Source: TMED14 sp965657195 (GTDB lineage Bacteria; Bacteroidota; Bacteroidia; Flavobacteriales; Schleiferiaceae). Taken from it: a stretch of DNA of 64,000 nt. This document shows, one piece after another, positions 49,951-59,067 of the stretch (its first letter is position 1; each line of letters begins with the position of its first letter). The notes under the pieces are model-generated. The model saw nothing but the letters and a program-made list of their open reading frames with translations. It searched no databases and was not told the origin of the DNA. The position numbers and the translations under genes are program-made. The stretch spans positions 20,816 through 84,815 of the forward strand of contig CBFHNK010000001.1 in the NCBI GenBank assembly GCA_965657195.1. Reading direction: 5' to 3'.

Positions 49951-52230
49951 ATGAAAAAGACGCCGATTCGCAAGAGAGACATTCTAGAATACCACGAAGG
50001 GCACCGCCCGGGTAAGGTAGAAGTGGTTCCGACCAAGCCCTCGAATTCGCAGCGCGACCTGAGCATTGCCTACTCACCAGGCGTGGCCGAGCCCTGCCTC
50101 GAGATCGCCGCCAACCCCGAGGATGCGTACCGCTACACCGCCAAGGGCAACCTCGTCGCGGTTATCAGCAACGGAACCGCCGTGCTCGGCCTCGGCGACA
50201 TCGGCCCGCTGGCCTCAAAGCCCGTGATGGAGGGCAAGGGCGTCCTCTTCAAAATCTTTGCCGACATCGACGTATTTGACCTCGAGCTCGACACCAAAGA
50301 CCCCGACAAGTTTGTTGAGACCGTCAAGATTCTGGCGCCCACGTTTGGCGGCGTCAACCTTGAGGATATTTCGGCCCCCGACTGCTTTTACATCGAGAAG
50401 CGGCTGCGCGAGGAGCTCGACATTCCCATCATGCACGACGACCAGCACGGAACCGCCATCATCACCGGCGCCGCCCTGCTCAACGCCACCGAGATTGTGG
50501 GCAAGAAGCTCAGCGAGGTCCGCGTCGTATTCAACGGGGCCGGAGCCTCTGCGATCAGCTGCGCCCGCCTGTACTTGGCGTTGGGCGTGACCCCCGAGAA
50601 CTTGATTATGTGCGATTCAAAGGGTGTGATTCACGACGGCCGCGACGACCTGACGGTCGAAAAAACGGACTTCAAGCGCGCCACCCCGCACCGCACGCTG
50701 GCAGAGGCCCTTGTGGGAGCCGACGTGTTTGTTGGCCTGTCAAAGGGCAATATTTTGAGCCCCGAAATGATTAAATCCATGGCCGCCAACCCGGTGGTCT
50801 TCGCGCTGGCGAATCCGGACCCCGAAATCAACTACGAGGTCGCGATCAAGACCCGCAAGGATTTGATTATGGCCACCGGCCGCAGCGACAATCCGAACCA
50901 GGTCAACAACGTGCTGGGCTTCCCGTACATCTTTCGCGGAGCCCTCGACGTGCGCGCCACCAAGATCAACGAGGCCATGAAGCTCGCGGCGGTCAAGGCG
51001 ATCGCCGACCTCGCCAAAGAGGCCGTGCCCGAAATCGTCAACCTCGCCTACGGCAGCCGCAATTTGTCGTTCGGAACCGACTACATCATTCCGAAGCCCT
51101 TTGATCCGCGCTTGATTTACACAGTGGCTCCGGCCGTGGCCCGCGCGGCGATGGAAACGGGTGTGGCCAAAAAGCCCATCACCAACTGGGACGCCTACGA
51201 AGAGGAGCTTCGCAGCCGCCTCGGACGCGACGACAAGTTCATTCGCCTCGCCGTTGAGAAGGCAAAGTCAGCCCCCAAGCGTGTGGTGTACAACGAGGCC
51301 GACCACTACCGAGTTCTCAAGGCCGCCCAAATCGCCATGGAAGAGGGCATTTGCCAGCCCATCCTGCTGGGCGACGTGGCCAAGATCAAGGCACTCAACG
51401 AAGAGTACAATTTGGGCCTCGAAGAGGTTCTTATGATTGATCCGCGCAGCAACAACGCGCCAAATTTGGCCGACTACGCCGAATTGTTTTATGCGTTTCG
51501 CCAGCGCAAAGGGGTGGGCCGCGAGGAAGCGCGCCGCCTGATGCACAACCGCGACTACTATGGTCCGATGATGGTGCGCTGCGGACACGCCGACGCGTAC
51601 GTCACCGGAGCCACCGTGAAGTACACCCGCGCCGTGCGCCCCGTGATGGAGATTCTCGGACCAAAAAAAGGCGGGTCGACTGTGGCCGGCGTCTACGTGA
51701 TGCTGACCAAGCAGGGTCCGAAGTTTTTTGCCGATACGACCATCAACCAGGATCCCACTGCCGATCGCGTCGCGCAAATTGTGTGCGAGGTGTCGAAGAT
51801 GGTGCGCAAGATGAACATCGTTCCGCGCGTGGCGCTTTTGAGCTACTCGAACTTTGGGTCGGGCGACGGAAAAACTCCGCGCAAGATGCGCGAGGCGCTC
51901 AAGTTGATTCGCGCGATGGATCCGGACGTGACCGTGGACGGAGAAATGCAGGCCAATTTTGCGGTAGACAATTCGCTTTTGGCCGAGCAGTTTCCGTTCA
52001 GCGACCTGGTGGGGAAAGGGCCGAATGTGTTTGTCTTCCCGGGCCTTTCGTCAGCCAACATTTCGTACAAGTTGCTTCAGTCGATGGCCGGAATGGAAGC
52101 CGTCGGACCCTTGCTCGTAGGATTGGACTACCCGGCGCACGTGCTGCAGCTGGGATGCAGCGTGCGCGAGATCGTGAACACGACCGCTATGGCAGTGATT
52201 GACGCCCAGTCGCGGGAGGTAGCTGGCTGA
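49951..52230 (+). CDS. maeB: NADP-dependent malic enzyme with phosphotransacetylase domain
   Basis: A 759-residue MaeB-type enzyme that turns malate into pyruvate, CO2 and NADPH. The malic domain has AYSPGVAEPCLEIA, the catalytic IMHDDQHGTAIITGAALLNA segment, and the Rossmann VVFNGAGASAISCARLY. The C-terminal half (about 430-759) is a phosphate acetyltransferase-like domain that usually binds acetyl-CoA as a regulator rather than acting as an enzyme. A GACCTTTG box ends 5 nt before the ATG. Its last 44 bp overlap the convergent MFS gene. Confidence 0.96.
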   Translation: MKKTPIRKRDILEYHEGHRPGKVEVVPTKPSNSQRDLSIAYSPGVAEPCLEIAANPEDAYRYTAKGNLVAVISNGTAVLGLGDIGPLASKPVMEGKGVLFKIFADIDVFDLELDTKDPDKFVETVKILAPTFGGVNLEDISAPDCFYIEKRLREELDIPIMHDDQHGTAIITGAALLNATEIVGKKLSEVRVVFNGAGASAISCARLYLALGVTPENLIMCDSKGVIHDGRDDLTVEKTDFKRATPHRTLAEALVGADVFVGLSKGNILSPEMIKSMAANPVVFALANPDPEINYEVAIKTRKDLIMATGRSDNPNQVNNVLGFPYIFRGALDVRATKINEAMKLAAVKAIADLAKEAVPEIVNLAYGSRNLSFGTDYIIPKPFDPRLIYTVAPAVARAAMETGVAKKPITNWDAYEEELRSRLGRDDKFIRLAVEKAKSAPKRVVYNEADHYRVLKAAQIAMEEGICQPILLGDVAKIKALNEEYNLGLEEVLMIDPRSNNAPNLADYAELFYAFRQRKGVGREEARRLMHNRDYYGPMMVRCGHADAYVTGATVKYTRAVRPVMEILGPKKGGSTVAGVYVMLTKQGPKFFADTTINQDPTADRVAQIVCEVSKMVRKMNIVPRVALLSYSNFGSGDGKTPRKMREALKLIRAMDPDVTVDGEMQANFAVDNSLLAEQFPFSDLVGKGPNVFVFPGLSSANISYKLLQSMAGMEAVGPLLVGLDYPAHVLQLGCSVREIVNTTAMAVIDAQSREVAG

Positions 52231-53401
52231 ACCCAATCGCGGTGAGCACCGACAGTGCGGCGACGCCGTAGTAGAGCGTGCTGTACCCGAAGTGTTCGAT
52301 GACGCGGGTTCCGAGCAGCGGAGCTAAGATGTGCCCCAACGCATAGGTCGCGGCGTAGAGCCCGAGGTAGCGTCCGCGGGACTGGTCGCCGGCCCGCAGC
52401 GTGATCCACGAGATCATGAACGGCATCGCCAAGATTTCAGACACGCTGAGCACCAGCATCGAGGCATACAGGCCCGGTAGCCCGGTGGCCCAATTCAAAC
52501 TGGCAAAGGACAGCGCCATTACAAGAACTCCGATGGCGATGGCGTGCCGAGGGGCGATGCGGTTGTGGGCCCAGTTGACGAAGACCATTTCGACGGCCAC
52601 AATGAGCAGGCCGTTAAAGCCAAGCAACAGTCCGATTTGTTCTTCTTGGAGGTTGAAAACGTCGCGGTAGTAGAGCGGCATGGTCGAAACCAGCTGAAAG
52701 AACGCCAGGGCAAACAGCAGCACCAGCGCCGAAAAGGCGAGGGCGCCGCGGTCGCGGTAGGGCGAGCGGCCCGGCTTCTTCGCCTCGCGTTCGCGCCGTG
52801 GCTGGCGCTTGCGAAAGAACCCTACAAAGAGCAGCCCGGCAGCGGCACAGGTCGCGGCGTCGGCCCAAAAGAGGCCTTGGTAGCTCCAGGCGGCTATGAT
52901 TCCGGCGGCGGCGGGTCCCACTGAGAATCCGAGGTTGATCGCCATTCGGTTGAGCGAGAATGCGCGGGTGACGTTGCCCTCTTTGGCGTACTCAAACACG
53001 GCCGAAGAGTTGGCGGGCCGCACCATGTCGGCGACCGAGGTGAGGATGAATACGCCGAAGGCGAGCGACCAGAATTCCGTTAAAAAGCTCAGCCCCAAAA
53101 AGAGAAAGGCCCCCGTGAACAGGGCGAATTGCTGGACGCGGTAGGACCCAAAGCGGTCTGAGAGTGCGCCGCCCGAAAGGGCTCCGACCATCGAACCCAC
53201 GCCGTAAAACGCCATGATCCAGCCGGTGTCGGCCAGGCTGTACCCCAAGCCTTCGCGCAGGTAGAGGCCGAGAAAGGGCAGCACCATGGTTCCGGCGCGG
53301 TTGACAAACATGACGGTGGCGAGCACCCACGCCTCTTGGCTGAGGCCCTCAAATGCGGCGCGGTACTGCTTCGCAACCCAACTTATCAACGGAATCTGCA
53401 C
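52187..53401 (-). CDS. MFS transporter
   Basis: A 404-residue 12-helix major facilitator. The A-motif-like loop is GGALSDRFGSYRVQ between helices 2 and 3; the N-terminal VNRAGTMVLPFLGLYLREGLGYS matches drug- or sugar-efflux MFS of Bacteroidota. The substrate is unknown. The GTG start at 53401 is chosen because a TACCTTTG promoter lies at 53409-53416; the upstream frame (to 53419) would run through it. The 3' end overlaps the convergent malic enzyme gene by 44 bp. Confidence 0.88.
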   Translation of the reverse strand: MQIPLISWVAKQYRAAFEGLSQEAWVLATVMFVNRAGTMVLPFLGLYLREGLGYSLADTGWIMAFYGVGSMVGALSGGALSDRFGSYRVQQFALFTGAFLFLGLSFLTEFWSLAFGVFILTSVADMVRPANSSAVFEYAKEGNVTRAFSLNRMAINLGFSVGPAAAGIIAAWSYQGLFWADAATCAAAGLLFVGFFRKRQPRREREAKKPGRSPYRDRGALAFSALVLLFALAFFQLVSTMPLYYRDVFNLQEEQIGLLLGFNGLLIVAVEMVFVNWAHNRIAPRHAIAIGVLVMALSFASLNWATGLPGLYASMLVLSVSEILAMPFMISWITLRAGDQSRGRYLGLYAATYALGHILAPLLGTRVIEHFGYSTLYYGVAALSVLTAIGFSQLPPATGRQSLP

Positions 53402-53408
53402 GGTTCCG

Positions 53409-53431
53409 CAAAGGTACAAGTGCTACCTTTA
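53409..53431. promoter_or_regulatory. Divergent -7 elements of the MFS and outer-membrane genes
   Basis: Minus TACCTTTG at 53409-53416 and plus TACCTTTA at 53424-53431, only 7 bp apart. Their gene starts are 7 and 5 nt away respectively. Confidence 0.55.
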
Positions 53432-53436
53432 GGCTC

Positions 53437-54012
53437 ATGAAGAAATTGCTTTCAGCTTTGGCGCTTGCCGCGGGTGTGCATGCAGCGTCCGCCCAGAATT
53501 CAATCAAAGACGGTGAATGGTTTCACGCCGTGGGCTACGATTATGCGATTGGCATAGACCTGAGCACCCTCGCAATGCCGTTTGCGAGCAACGGGGTGAC
53601 GTGGGCGCCGCGCTACACCTTCCCGGTGGGCGATGAAATGTCGTTTGGCGTGGTGGCTCCCGTGGGTCTTGGTATCGCACAATCGCCGTTGGGCGGAATC
53701 AATTTGGGCTACCACTACACGCTGGCGGCCACGATGCAGGTGGGCTTGGCGAGTACGCAGGCTTCGAATGCATTCATCGGAGCCTTTGTCAACCTCGGCT
53801 ACGGCAGCTATGCACGTCAGGTGCGCAACAACAGCGGAATCGGACCAGCTTTTGTGCGCGACGGTTCGACCGGAGTCTTTTCTGAGGTTGGCGTGCGCTA
53901 CGACTACATGGGCAACGAGGTAAACCTCTCTGCCGGATTGTGGCGCGTCCCCGCAAGTGCCGTCGACAAGGCCGACGTGCTGTCGCTTCGGCTGCTCTAC
54001 GGGTTTTGGTAA
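53437..54012 (+). CDS. Outer-membrane beta-barrel protein, hypothetical
   Basis: A 191-residue protein: signal peptide MKKLLSALALAAGVHAASAQ, then alternating strands (MSFGVVAPVGLGIAQ, GINLGYHYTLAATMQVGLAS, FIGAFVNLGYGSYARQV, FSEVGVRYDYMGNEVNLSAGLW) and a terminal LSLRLLYGFW with the C-terminal aromatic residue typical of BAM substrates. Function unknown. It starts 5 nt after its -7 box. Confidence 0.78.
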   Translation: MKKLLSALALAAGVHAASAQNSIKDGEWFHAVGYDYAIGIDLSTLAMPFASNGVTWAPRYTFPVGDEMSFGVVAPVGLGIAQSPLGGINLGYHYTLAATMQVGLASTQASNAFIGAFVNLGYGSYARQVRNNSGIGPAFVRDGSTGVFSEVGVRYDYMGNEVNLSAGLWRVPASAVDKADVLSLRLLYGFW

Positions 54013-54056
54013 ACCTGAAATCAGTTGCTAGTTTCTAGCTTCTGGTTTCTCGCTTT

Positions 54057-54515
54057 TTAGCTGAGCAGTGCCTTGACTTCAGCCGATATGGCCTTGCCGT
54101 CGGCACGGCCCGCGAGGGCCTTCGAAATCAATCCCATGGCTTGACCAAACTGCGCGGCAGTGGTGAATCCGTGCTGGGCCAGTAGGTCGCGCACGGCCGC
54201 GGTCAGTTCGGCTCCCTCGAGCGCCGCAGGAAGGTATCCCTGAATGACCGCCAACTGCGCTTCTTCAACTTCTGCGAGGTCCTTTCGGTCTTGAGCATTG
54301 AAGATTTCAGCAGACTCCACGCGCTGTTTTTTGAGTCGCTGAAGCACGGCAATAGCCTGTGCTTCGGTGAGGCTGCCTTGGTTAGCTGCTGACGTTTTTT
54401 CAGTCGTAAGCGCTGCGCGAATCGAGCGAACCGCCTCCAGGCGAACCTGGTCTTTGGCCCGCATCGCGGTTTTCATGTCCTCAGTGAGCTGAGCTTCAAG
54501 TGCTTCAATCGACAT
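54057..54515 (-). CDS. GatB/YqeY domain protein
   Basis: A 152-residue YqeY-like protein: AMRAKDQVRLEAVRSIRAALTTEKTS, then QRLKKQRVESAEIFNAQDRKDLAEVEEAQLAVIQGYLP and FGQAMGLISKALAGRADGKAISAEVKALL. The domain also forms the tRNA-binding tail of GatB; the stand-alone form has an unclear role. Its ATG lies within the last codons of ftsZ (11-nt overlap), the usual Bacteroidota arrangement. Confidence 0.93.
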   Translation of the reverse strand: MSIEALEAQLTEDMKTAMRAKDQVRLEAVRSIRAALTTEKTSAANQGSLTEAQAIAVLQRLKKQRVESAEIFNAQDRKDLAEVEEAQLAVIQGYLPAALEGAELTAAVRDLLAQHGFTTAAQFGQAMGLISKALAGRADGKAISAEVKALLS

Positions 54516-56871
54516 TGTCGTGCAAAAATGAGTTGTGGGGGCGGAACTCTAAATCGTTCTTTTCGCCGCGAACCATGTGTTCGCCCAGCGATTGCTCCTT
54601 GGAATAGGTGGTCGACGCATCGAGGTTCCATCCTTGGCGCTCAAATGCCGGACGGTCCATGTCGCCTTGCTGAATGCGCTGCTGGGCCTGGCCAAAACGG
54701 TGGCTGTAGGCCTGCAGGTAGGCGCGGCGCTCTTGGGCCATGCGGCGCATGGTGTCCTCGAGGCTGTCGCGGTCTGGGTCGATCTGAACGGGCTCGCGTT
54801 CGGCGACCATCGGGCGCACTTCTACGCGGATTTCGCTCGGAACCTGCGGTGCAGCAGCGTGTGCCGCTACCTCAAATGAAGCTCGTTCGGGTGCCGGAGC
54901 CTCAAATTCAACCTCAAACTTGGGTTGTTCAAAACTCATTGGTGCTTCGATGGGAGCATCTAACGTTGCCGCAACGGCTTCTGCGAGGGGCGCATCAAAC
55001 GTTTCCTCAAAAGACTCTACGATGGGTGCGTCGTAGGATGATTCAATAGCTATGGGCGCATCGAACGATGATTCAACTGGCGCTTCAATGGGCGCAGTCG
55101 CTTCAAACGTATCAAACGCTTCGGGCTGCGGAGCAATAGGTGCAGGAACGTCTCCGCGCAGCTGCGCTTCAAATGCCAAGAGTTCGTCGAGGCCGACGGT
55201 TTTGCGAATTGGCTCCTCGGCAACTGGTTCCTCGGCTACTGGCTCGTTGGTTGCTGGCTCCTCGGCTACTGGTTCCTCGGCTACTGGTTCGTTGGCTACT
55301 GGCTCGTTGGCTACTTGCTCAAATGCCATGGGCTCCTCGGCGGTGATGTCGTCGTCCCAATCCAAGGTCCAGGTCATGGTAGGGGCGGGCTCTTCGTCGT
55401 AGGTGAGGGTTTCGCTGACGGGAGTCTCAGGGGCCCATTCCGGACTGTCGCCAAGTTCGAAGCTCATTTCTTCGAGGACGACTTCGTCGGCTACGTGCTC
55501 GATGGCCATTGGCTCGTCAGCCACGGCCTCGAAGGCCATGGGCTGCTCGATAGCCATGGGTTCCTCGAAGGCCATGGGCTGTTCGAAGTTCATTGGCTCC
55601 TCAGGCGCGAGCTCAAATGCGGTTGGGGCTGCGGGCTCTAGGGCTGCGGGTTCCCACGCGATGGGCTCGGCGGCGGCCACGGGGGCTTCGACGAGGGGCA
55701 TGTTGGTTACGGGCTCGGGGGCGGTGTGGGCTTCGCTGAGCGGAACCTCTACAGGACTTTGCTGGGGCTCGACGGGAACGCTGCTGCGCACGGGCTCGTC
55801 AAAGAGGTTGAACTGTGAACCGGGATTTGAATCGGGGCGGAGTTCGTAAATCACTTTTTCGGGTTCCGCGGGCTTCACCATGCCAATCGGGTTGGTGGAA
55901 TTGAATCCGGTAGCGATCACGGTGACTTGAAGGGCGTCGCTGAGGTGCGCGTCCTCGCCAATACCCATGATGATGTCGACTTGACGGCCGGCCTGCTCTT
56001 GGATGTAGTCGTTGATTTCGCCGATTTCGTCTAGGGTGACTTCGTGCTCGCCGGTTCCGGAAACGATGAGAAGCAGCACGTAGCGGGCGCCTTCGATGTG
56101 GTTGTCGTTGAGCAGCGGGCTGTCGAGGGCAGAACGCACAGAGGTCAAGGCACGCGTTGAGCCGGCGGCTTTGGCGCTGCCCATGATGGCGGTTCCGCTG
56201 TTGTGAAGCACGGTTTTGGCGTCGCGCAAGTCGATGTTGACGCTGTAGTGGTGCGTGATGACTTCGGCGATTCCGCGGGCGGCGGTCGAGAGGACCTCGT
56301 CGGCCTTCATGAAGCCCTGCTTGAACCCGAGGTTGCCGTAGACTTCGCGGAGCTTATTGTTGTTGATGACAATAAGCGAATCGACGTGCTCGCGAAGGCG
56401 CTCGACGCCCTGCTCGGCCTGGCGAAGACGCATATTGCCTTCAAAAGCAAACGGAGCGGTGACGATGCCGACGGTGAGGATTCCGAGTTCGCGCGCGGCT
56501 TTGGCGATAATGGGAGCGGCTCCCGTACCGGTTCCGCCACCCATACCTGCGGTGATGAAGACCATCTTGGTTTGGGTTCCGAGGGCGGCTTGAATCTCGG
56601 CGTAGCTCTCGAGGGCGGCTTGCTCGCCGACTTCGGGGTTCGCGCCGGCTCCGAGGCCTTCAGTAAGGGTCGCGCCGAGTTGGATTTTGGTCTCAACGGG
56701 ACTGTGGGCCAGCGCCTGTCCGTCGGTGTTGCAGATAATGAAATCCACCCCGCGAATGCCCTGGTTCTTCATGTAGTTGACGGCGTTCGAGCCGCCGCCG
56801 CCTACGCCTACAACCTTGATCGCAGAAGAGCGGTGCTTGGGTAAATCGAAATCTAAAGGATTGATGTCCAT
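54505..56871 (-). CDS. ftsZ: Cell division protein FtsZ with very long linker
   Basis: A 788-residue tubulin-like GTPase that forms the Z ring. The polymerising core (about 18-331) has the tubulin loop AGMGGGTGTGAAP (GGGTGTG at 111-117), NNNKLREVYG, NIDLRDAKTVL and GFN at about 322. The C-terminus PHNSFLHDNVD is the conserved Bacteroidota tail that binds partners such as FtsA. Between them lies an acidic Pro/Glu/Ala linker of about 360 residues with degenerate EEPMAFEQP and ANEPVAEEP repeats, and a helix-forming RDSLEDTMRRMAQERRAYLQ segment near 701. Last gene of the dcw cluster before yqeY. Confidence 0.97.
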   Translation of the reverse strand: MDINPLDFDLPKHRSSAIKVVGVGGGGSNAVNYMKNQGIRGVDFIICNTDGQALAHSPVETKIQLGATLTEGLGAGANPEVGEQAALESYAEIQAALGTQTKMVFITAGMGGGTGTGAAPIIAKAARELGILTVGIVTAPFAFEGNMRLRQAEQGVERLREHVDSLIVINNNKLREVYGNLGFKQGFMKADEVLSTAARGIAEVITHHYSVNIDLRDAKTVLHNSGTAIMGSAKAAGSTRALTSVRSALDSPLLNDNHIEGARYVLLLIVSGTGEHEVTLDEIGEINDYIQEQAGRQVDIIMGIGEDAHLSDALQVTVIATGFNSTNPIGMVKPAEPEKVIYELRPDSNPGSQFNLFDEPVRSSVPVEPQQSPVEVPLSEAHTAPEPVTNMPLVEAPVAAAEPIAWEPAALEPAAPTAFELAPEEPMNFEQPMAFEEPMAIEQPMAFEAVADEPMAIEHVADEVVLEEMSFELGDSPEWAPETPVSETLTYDEEPAPTMTWTLDWDDDITAEEPMAFEQVANEPVANEPVAEEPVAEEPATNEPVAEEPVAEEPIRKTVGLDELLAFEAQLRGDVPAPIAPQPEAFDTFEATAPIEAPVESSFDAPIAIESSYDAPIVESFEETFDAPLAEAVAATLDAPIEAPMSFEQPKFEVEFEAPAPERASFEVAAHAAAPQVPSEIRVEVRPMVAEREPVQIDPDRDSLEDTMRRMAQERRAYLQAYSHRFGQAQQRIQQGDMDRPAFERQGWNLDASTTYSKEQSLGEHMVRGEKNDLEFRPHNSFLHDNVD

Positions 56872-56875
56872 GGGA

Positions 56876-58315
56876 TTATTTCAGGTCGTTGTCGTCAATG
56901 AGTTTCAAAAAGCCGTCGGCCCAGCGCTTAAAGAAGTCGCCTTTGCCGCGCGACTTAGACTCGGCAGAAGGTTCGGTCGCCGCAGAAGTGCTTTCGGCGT
57001 AGACTTCTTCGGTGCTGGCTTCGGAAAGAGATTCAACTTCTGCCATGGGCTGTGCGGGTTCGTCCCAAAATACCTGGGCGGCTTCAGGAGTAAAAGCGGT
57101 GGCAGCTTCTGTGGATTCAGAGGCGCTCTCGTGCACAAAACCCTCAACTTCGCGGCTGTCGAGCCCCTTCATGAGCAGACCCACGGCGGTGGCGTACATC
57201 GGCGAATTGAGTGCGTGATCTGAGGGAAGGGTCGCAAGGTGCTCATTCGGGAAGCCGATGCGAGTGTCCATTCCGGTGAGGTACTCGACGAGCTGCTTCA
57301 CGTGCTTGAGCTGGCTTCCGCCGCCGGTGATGACCACACCCGCGATGAGTTTACGGGTGGGTTGGTCGTACCCGTAGCTCTTGATTTCGGTGAACACGGC
57401 GTTCACGATCTCAGTGGTGCGCGCGTGAATAATGCGGCTCAAGGTCTTGAGGCTGATCTCTTTGGGGTCGCGTCCGCGCAAGCCGGGGATTGAAACGATC
57501 TCGTTCTCTTTGTTTTCTCCGGGCCATGCGGAACCAAACTTCACCTTCAGCTGCTCGGCCTGCTTCTCGATGATGCTGCAGCCCTCTTTGATGTCGTTGG
57601 TGATGATGTTTCCGCCGTACGGAATCACCGCCGTGTGGCGAATGATGCCGTCTTTAAAGATGGCGATGTCGGTGGTTCCGCCGCCGATATCGACGAGCAC
57701 TACGCCGGCCTCTTTCTCTTCTTGGCTCAGCACGGCTTCGGCGCTGGCAAGCGGCTCGAGGTTGATGGCTTTGAGGTCAAGGTCGGCTGACTTGACGCAG
57801 CGGGCGATGTTGCGAATGCTGGTTACCTGACCCACCACGATGTGAAAGGTGGCCTCGAGGCGGGCTCCGTACATGCCGCGCGGCTCTTTGATGTCGCCTT
57901 GGCCGTCAACCTTGTACTCTTGCGGAATCACGTGAATGATTTCTTCGCCCGGCATCATCGACAGCTTGTGCACGTTCTCGATTAGGCGCTCGAGGTCACG
58001 GTCGCCAATTACTTCTTCGGAATCGGCACGGGTGATGTAGTCGCTGTGCTGAAGGCTGCGAATGTGCTGGCCGGCAATGCCTACCACCACGCCAGAAATG
58101 TCCATTCCGCAGTCGGCTTGCGCGGCATCGACAGCTTGCTGGATGGATTCGATGGTCTGGGTGATGTTGACGACGACTCCGCGCTGAACGCCGAGGCTGG
58201 GCGCGGTTCCGTAGCCGAGGATTTCGAGCTTCTGGTGCGCGTCGTAGCGGCCGACGAGGGCGGCAATTTTAGTGGTTCCGATGTCGAGGCCGACGGCAAT
58301 GCGGTTCGGGTTCAT
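56876..58315 (-). CDS. ftsA: Cell division protein FtsA
   Basis: A 479-residue actin-like ATPase that tethers FtsZ to the membrane and activates septal synthesis. Phosphate 1 AVGLDIGTTKIAAL, the 1C subdomain after VVNITQTIESIQQAV, connect/phosphate 2 VLVDIGGGTTDIAIF, and adenosine VVITGGGSQLKH are present. A Glu/Ala/Ser-rich tail (about 400-460) precedes the terminal amphipathic helix FKRWADGFLKLIDD. Tail length is greater than in E. coli. The ATG at 58315 overlaps the ftsQ stop by 4 nt; the longer frame to 58492 is antisense-free but overlaps ftsQ and is rejected. Confidence 0.97.
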   Translation of the reverse strand: MNPNRIAVGLDIGTTKIAALVGRYDAHQKLEILGYGTAPSLGVQRGVVVNITQTIESIQQAVDAAQADCGMDISGVVVGIAGQHIRSLQHSDYITRADSEEVIGDRDLERLIENVHKLSMMPGEEIIHVIPQEYKVDGQGDIKEPRGMYGARLEATFHIVVGQVTSIRNIARCVKSADLDLKAINLEPLASAEAVLSQEEKEAGVVLVDIGGGTTDIAIFKDGIIRHTAVIPYGGNIITNDIKEGCSIIEKQAEQLKVKFGSAWPGENKENEIVSIPGLRGRDPKEISLKTLSRIIHARTTEIVNAVFTEIKSYGYDQPTRKLIAGVVITGGGSQLKHVKQLVEYLTGMDTRIGFPNEHLATLPSDHALNSPMYATAVGLLMKGLDSREVEGFVHESASESTEAATAFTPEAAQVFWDEPAQPMAEVESLSEASTEEVYAESTSAATEPSAESKSRGKGDFFKRWADGFLKLIDDNDLK

Positions 58316-59067
58316 TGGGCAGTTGGTGTAGAAGTTCGGGTAAAGACGACCTGGTCGGCAAAGCGCACGTCGATGCGGTCGAGCTGGTCGAGGTACTGGT
58401 GCTGAAGGGCGTGCGCGTAGAGCGCTTTGGTGCGGTGGGCTTTGTCCGCAAAGTCGGTGGCTTGGCCCCACGCAATGCGGTGGCTGTGCCATTCGGGGTA
58501 GGCGGTGAAGCCCGTTTGGTCGTTCAAGTCGAGGGCGTACCAGCCGCCAGGAAATGCCGAATGCTGGGCCGCGCGGTCCAAAAGTTGAAGCGCTTGGCGG
58601 ATTTCTCGTGCCGTGTGTACGCCAGAAACGAGCGGAAGCCGCGGACTGTCGTGCTTCGAAAGCGGGAATACGCCCCCTTTAGCGTCGGCGTAGACACTTT
58701 GCAATCCGCTGACAATGCGGGCTTTGGCGGTTTTTTGCTTCACGATCGTTCGGACTGTTCCATCCCACGTTGAAAATACCTCTGCGTTTTCGACGAAGTC
58801 GTGGGCGCGCAGCTTTTCTTCTAACAATGGAATGTTGATTTCTTCAGGGCTGGCACCGGTCCAAGGGGCGCCGACTGCGCGGAATTCGGGGGTGAGGTCA
58901 GCGACCACCAAAAGGGCTTGATCCTTGGGTTGGTGGATGCGGACGGTGTGGCCGGTGACGACCTGGCTTCCGCGGGGCTGGGACGCCACCCAAAGGCCCA
59001 AGCCAAGGCCCGCAAATCCAATGATCCACGAGCTGACGACGACGGTGTTGCGCATCCAGGGTTTCAT
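58312..59067 (-). CDS. ftsQ: Cell division protein FtsQ
   Basis: A 251-residue bitopic divisome protein: one N-terminal membrane helix (about 8-28, VVVSSWIIGFAGLGLGLWVA), then a POTRA-like segment (about 70-115, INIPLLEEKLRAHDFVENAEVFSTWDGTVRTIV) and a beta domain. Identity rests on position between murC and ftsA and on this architecture, since FtsQ is poorly conserved. Translationally coupled to murC and ftsA by ATGA overlaps. The ATG at 59067 gives the normal short cytoplasmic N-terminus. Confidence 0.88.
   Translation of the reverse strand: MKPWMRNTVVVSSWIIGFAGLGLGLWVASQPRGSQVVTGHTVRIHQPKDQALLVVADLTPEFRAVGAPWTGASPEEINIPLLEEKLRAHDFVENAEVFSTWDGTVRTIVKQKTAKARIVSGLQSVYADAKGGVFPLSKHDSPRLPLVSGVHTAREIRQALQLLDRAAQHSAFPGGWYALDLNDQTGFTAYPEWHSHRIAWGQATDFADKAHRTKALYAHALQHQYLDQLDRIDVRFADQVVFTRTSTPTAQ

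Noticed and set aside
58316..58492. 59-residue N-terminal extension of FtsA
   Set aside because: It overlaps ftsQ in another frame and precedes the family start MNPNRIAVGLDIGTT.
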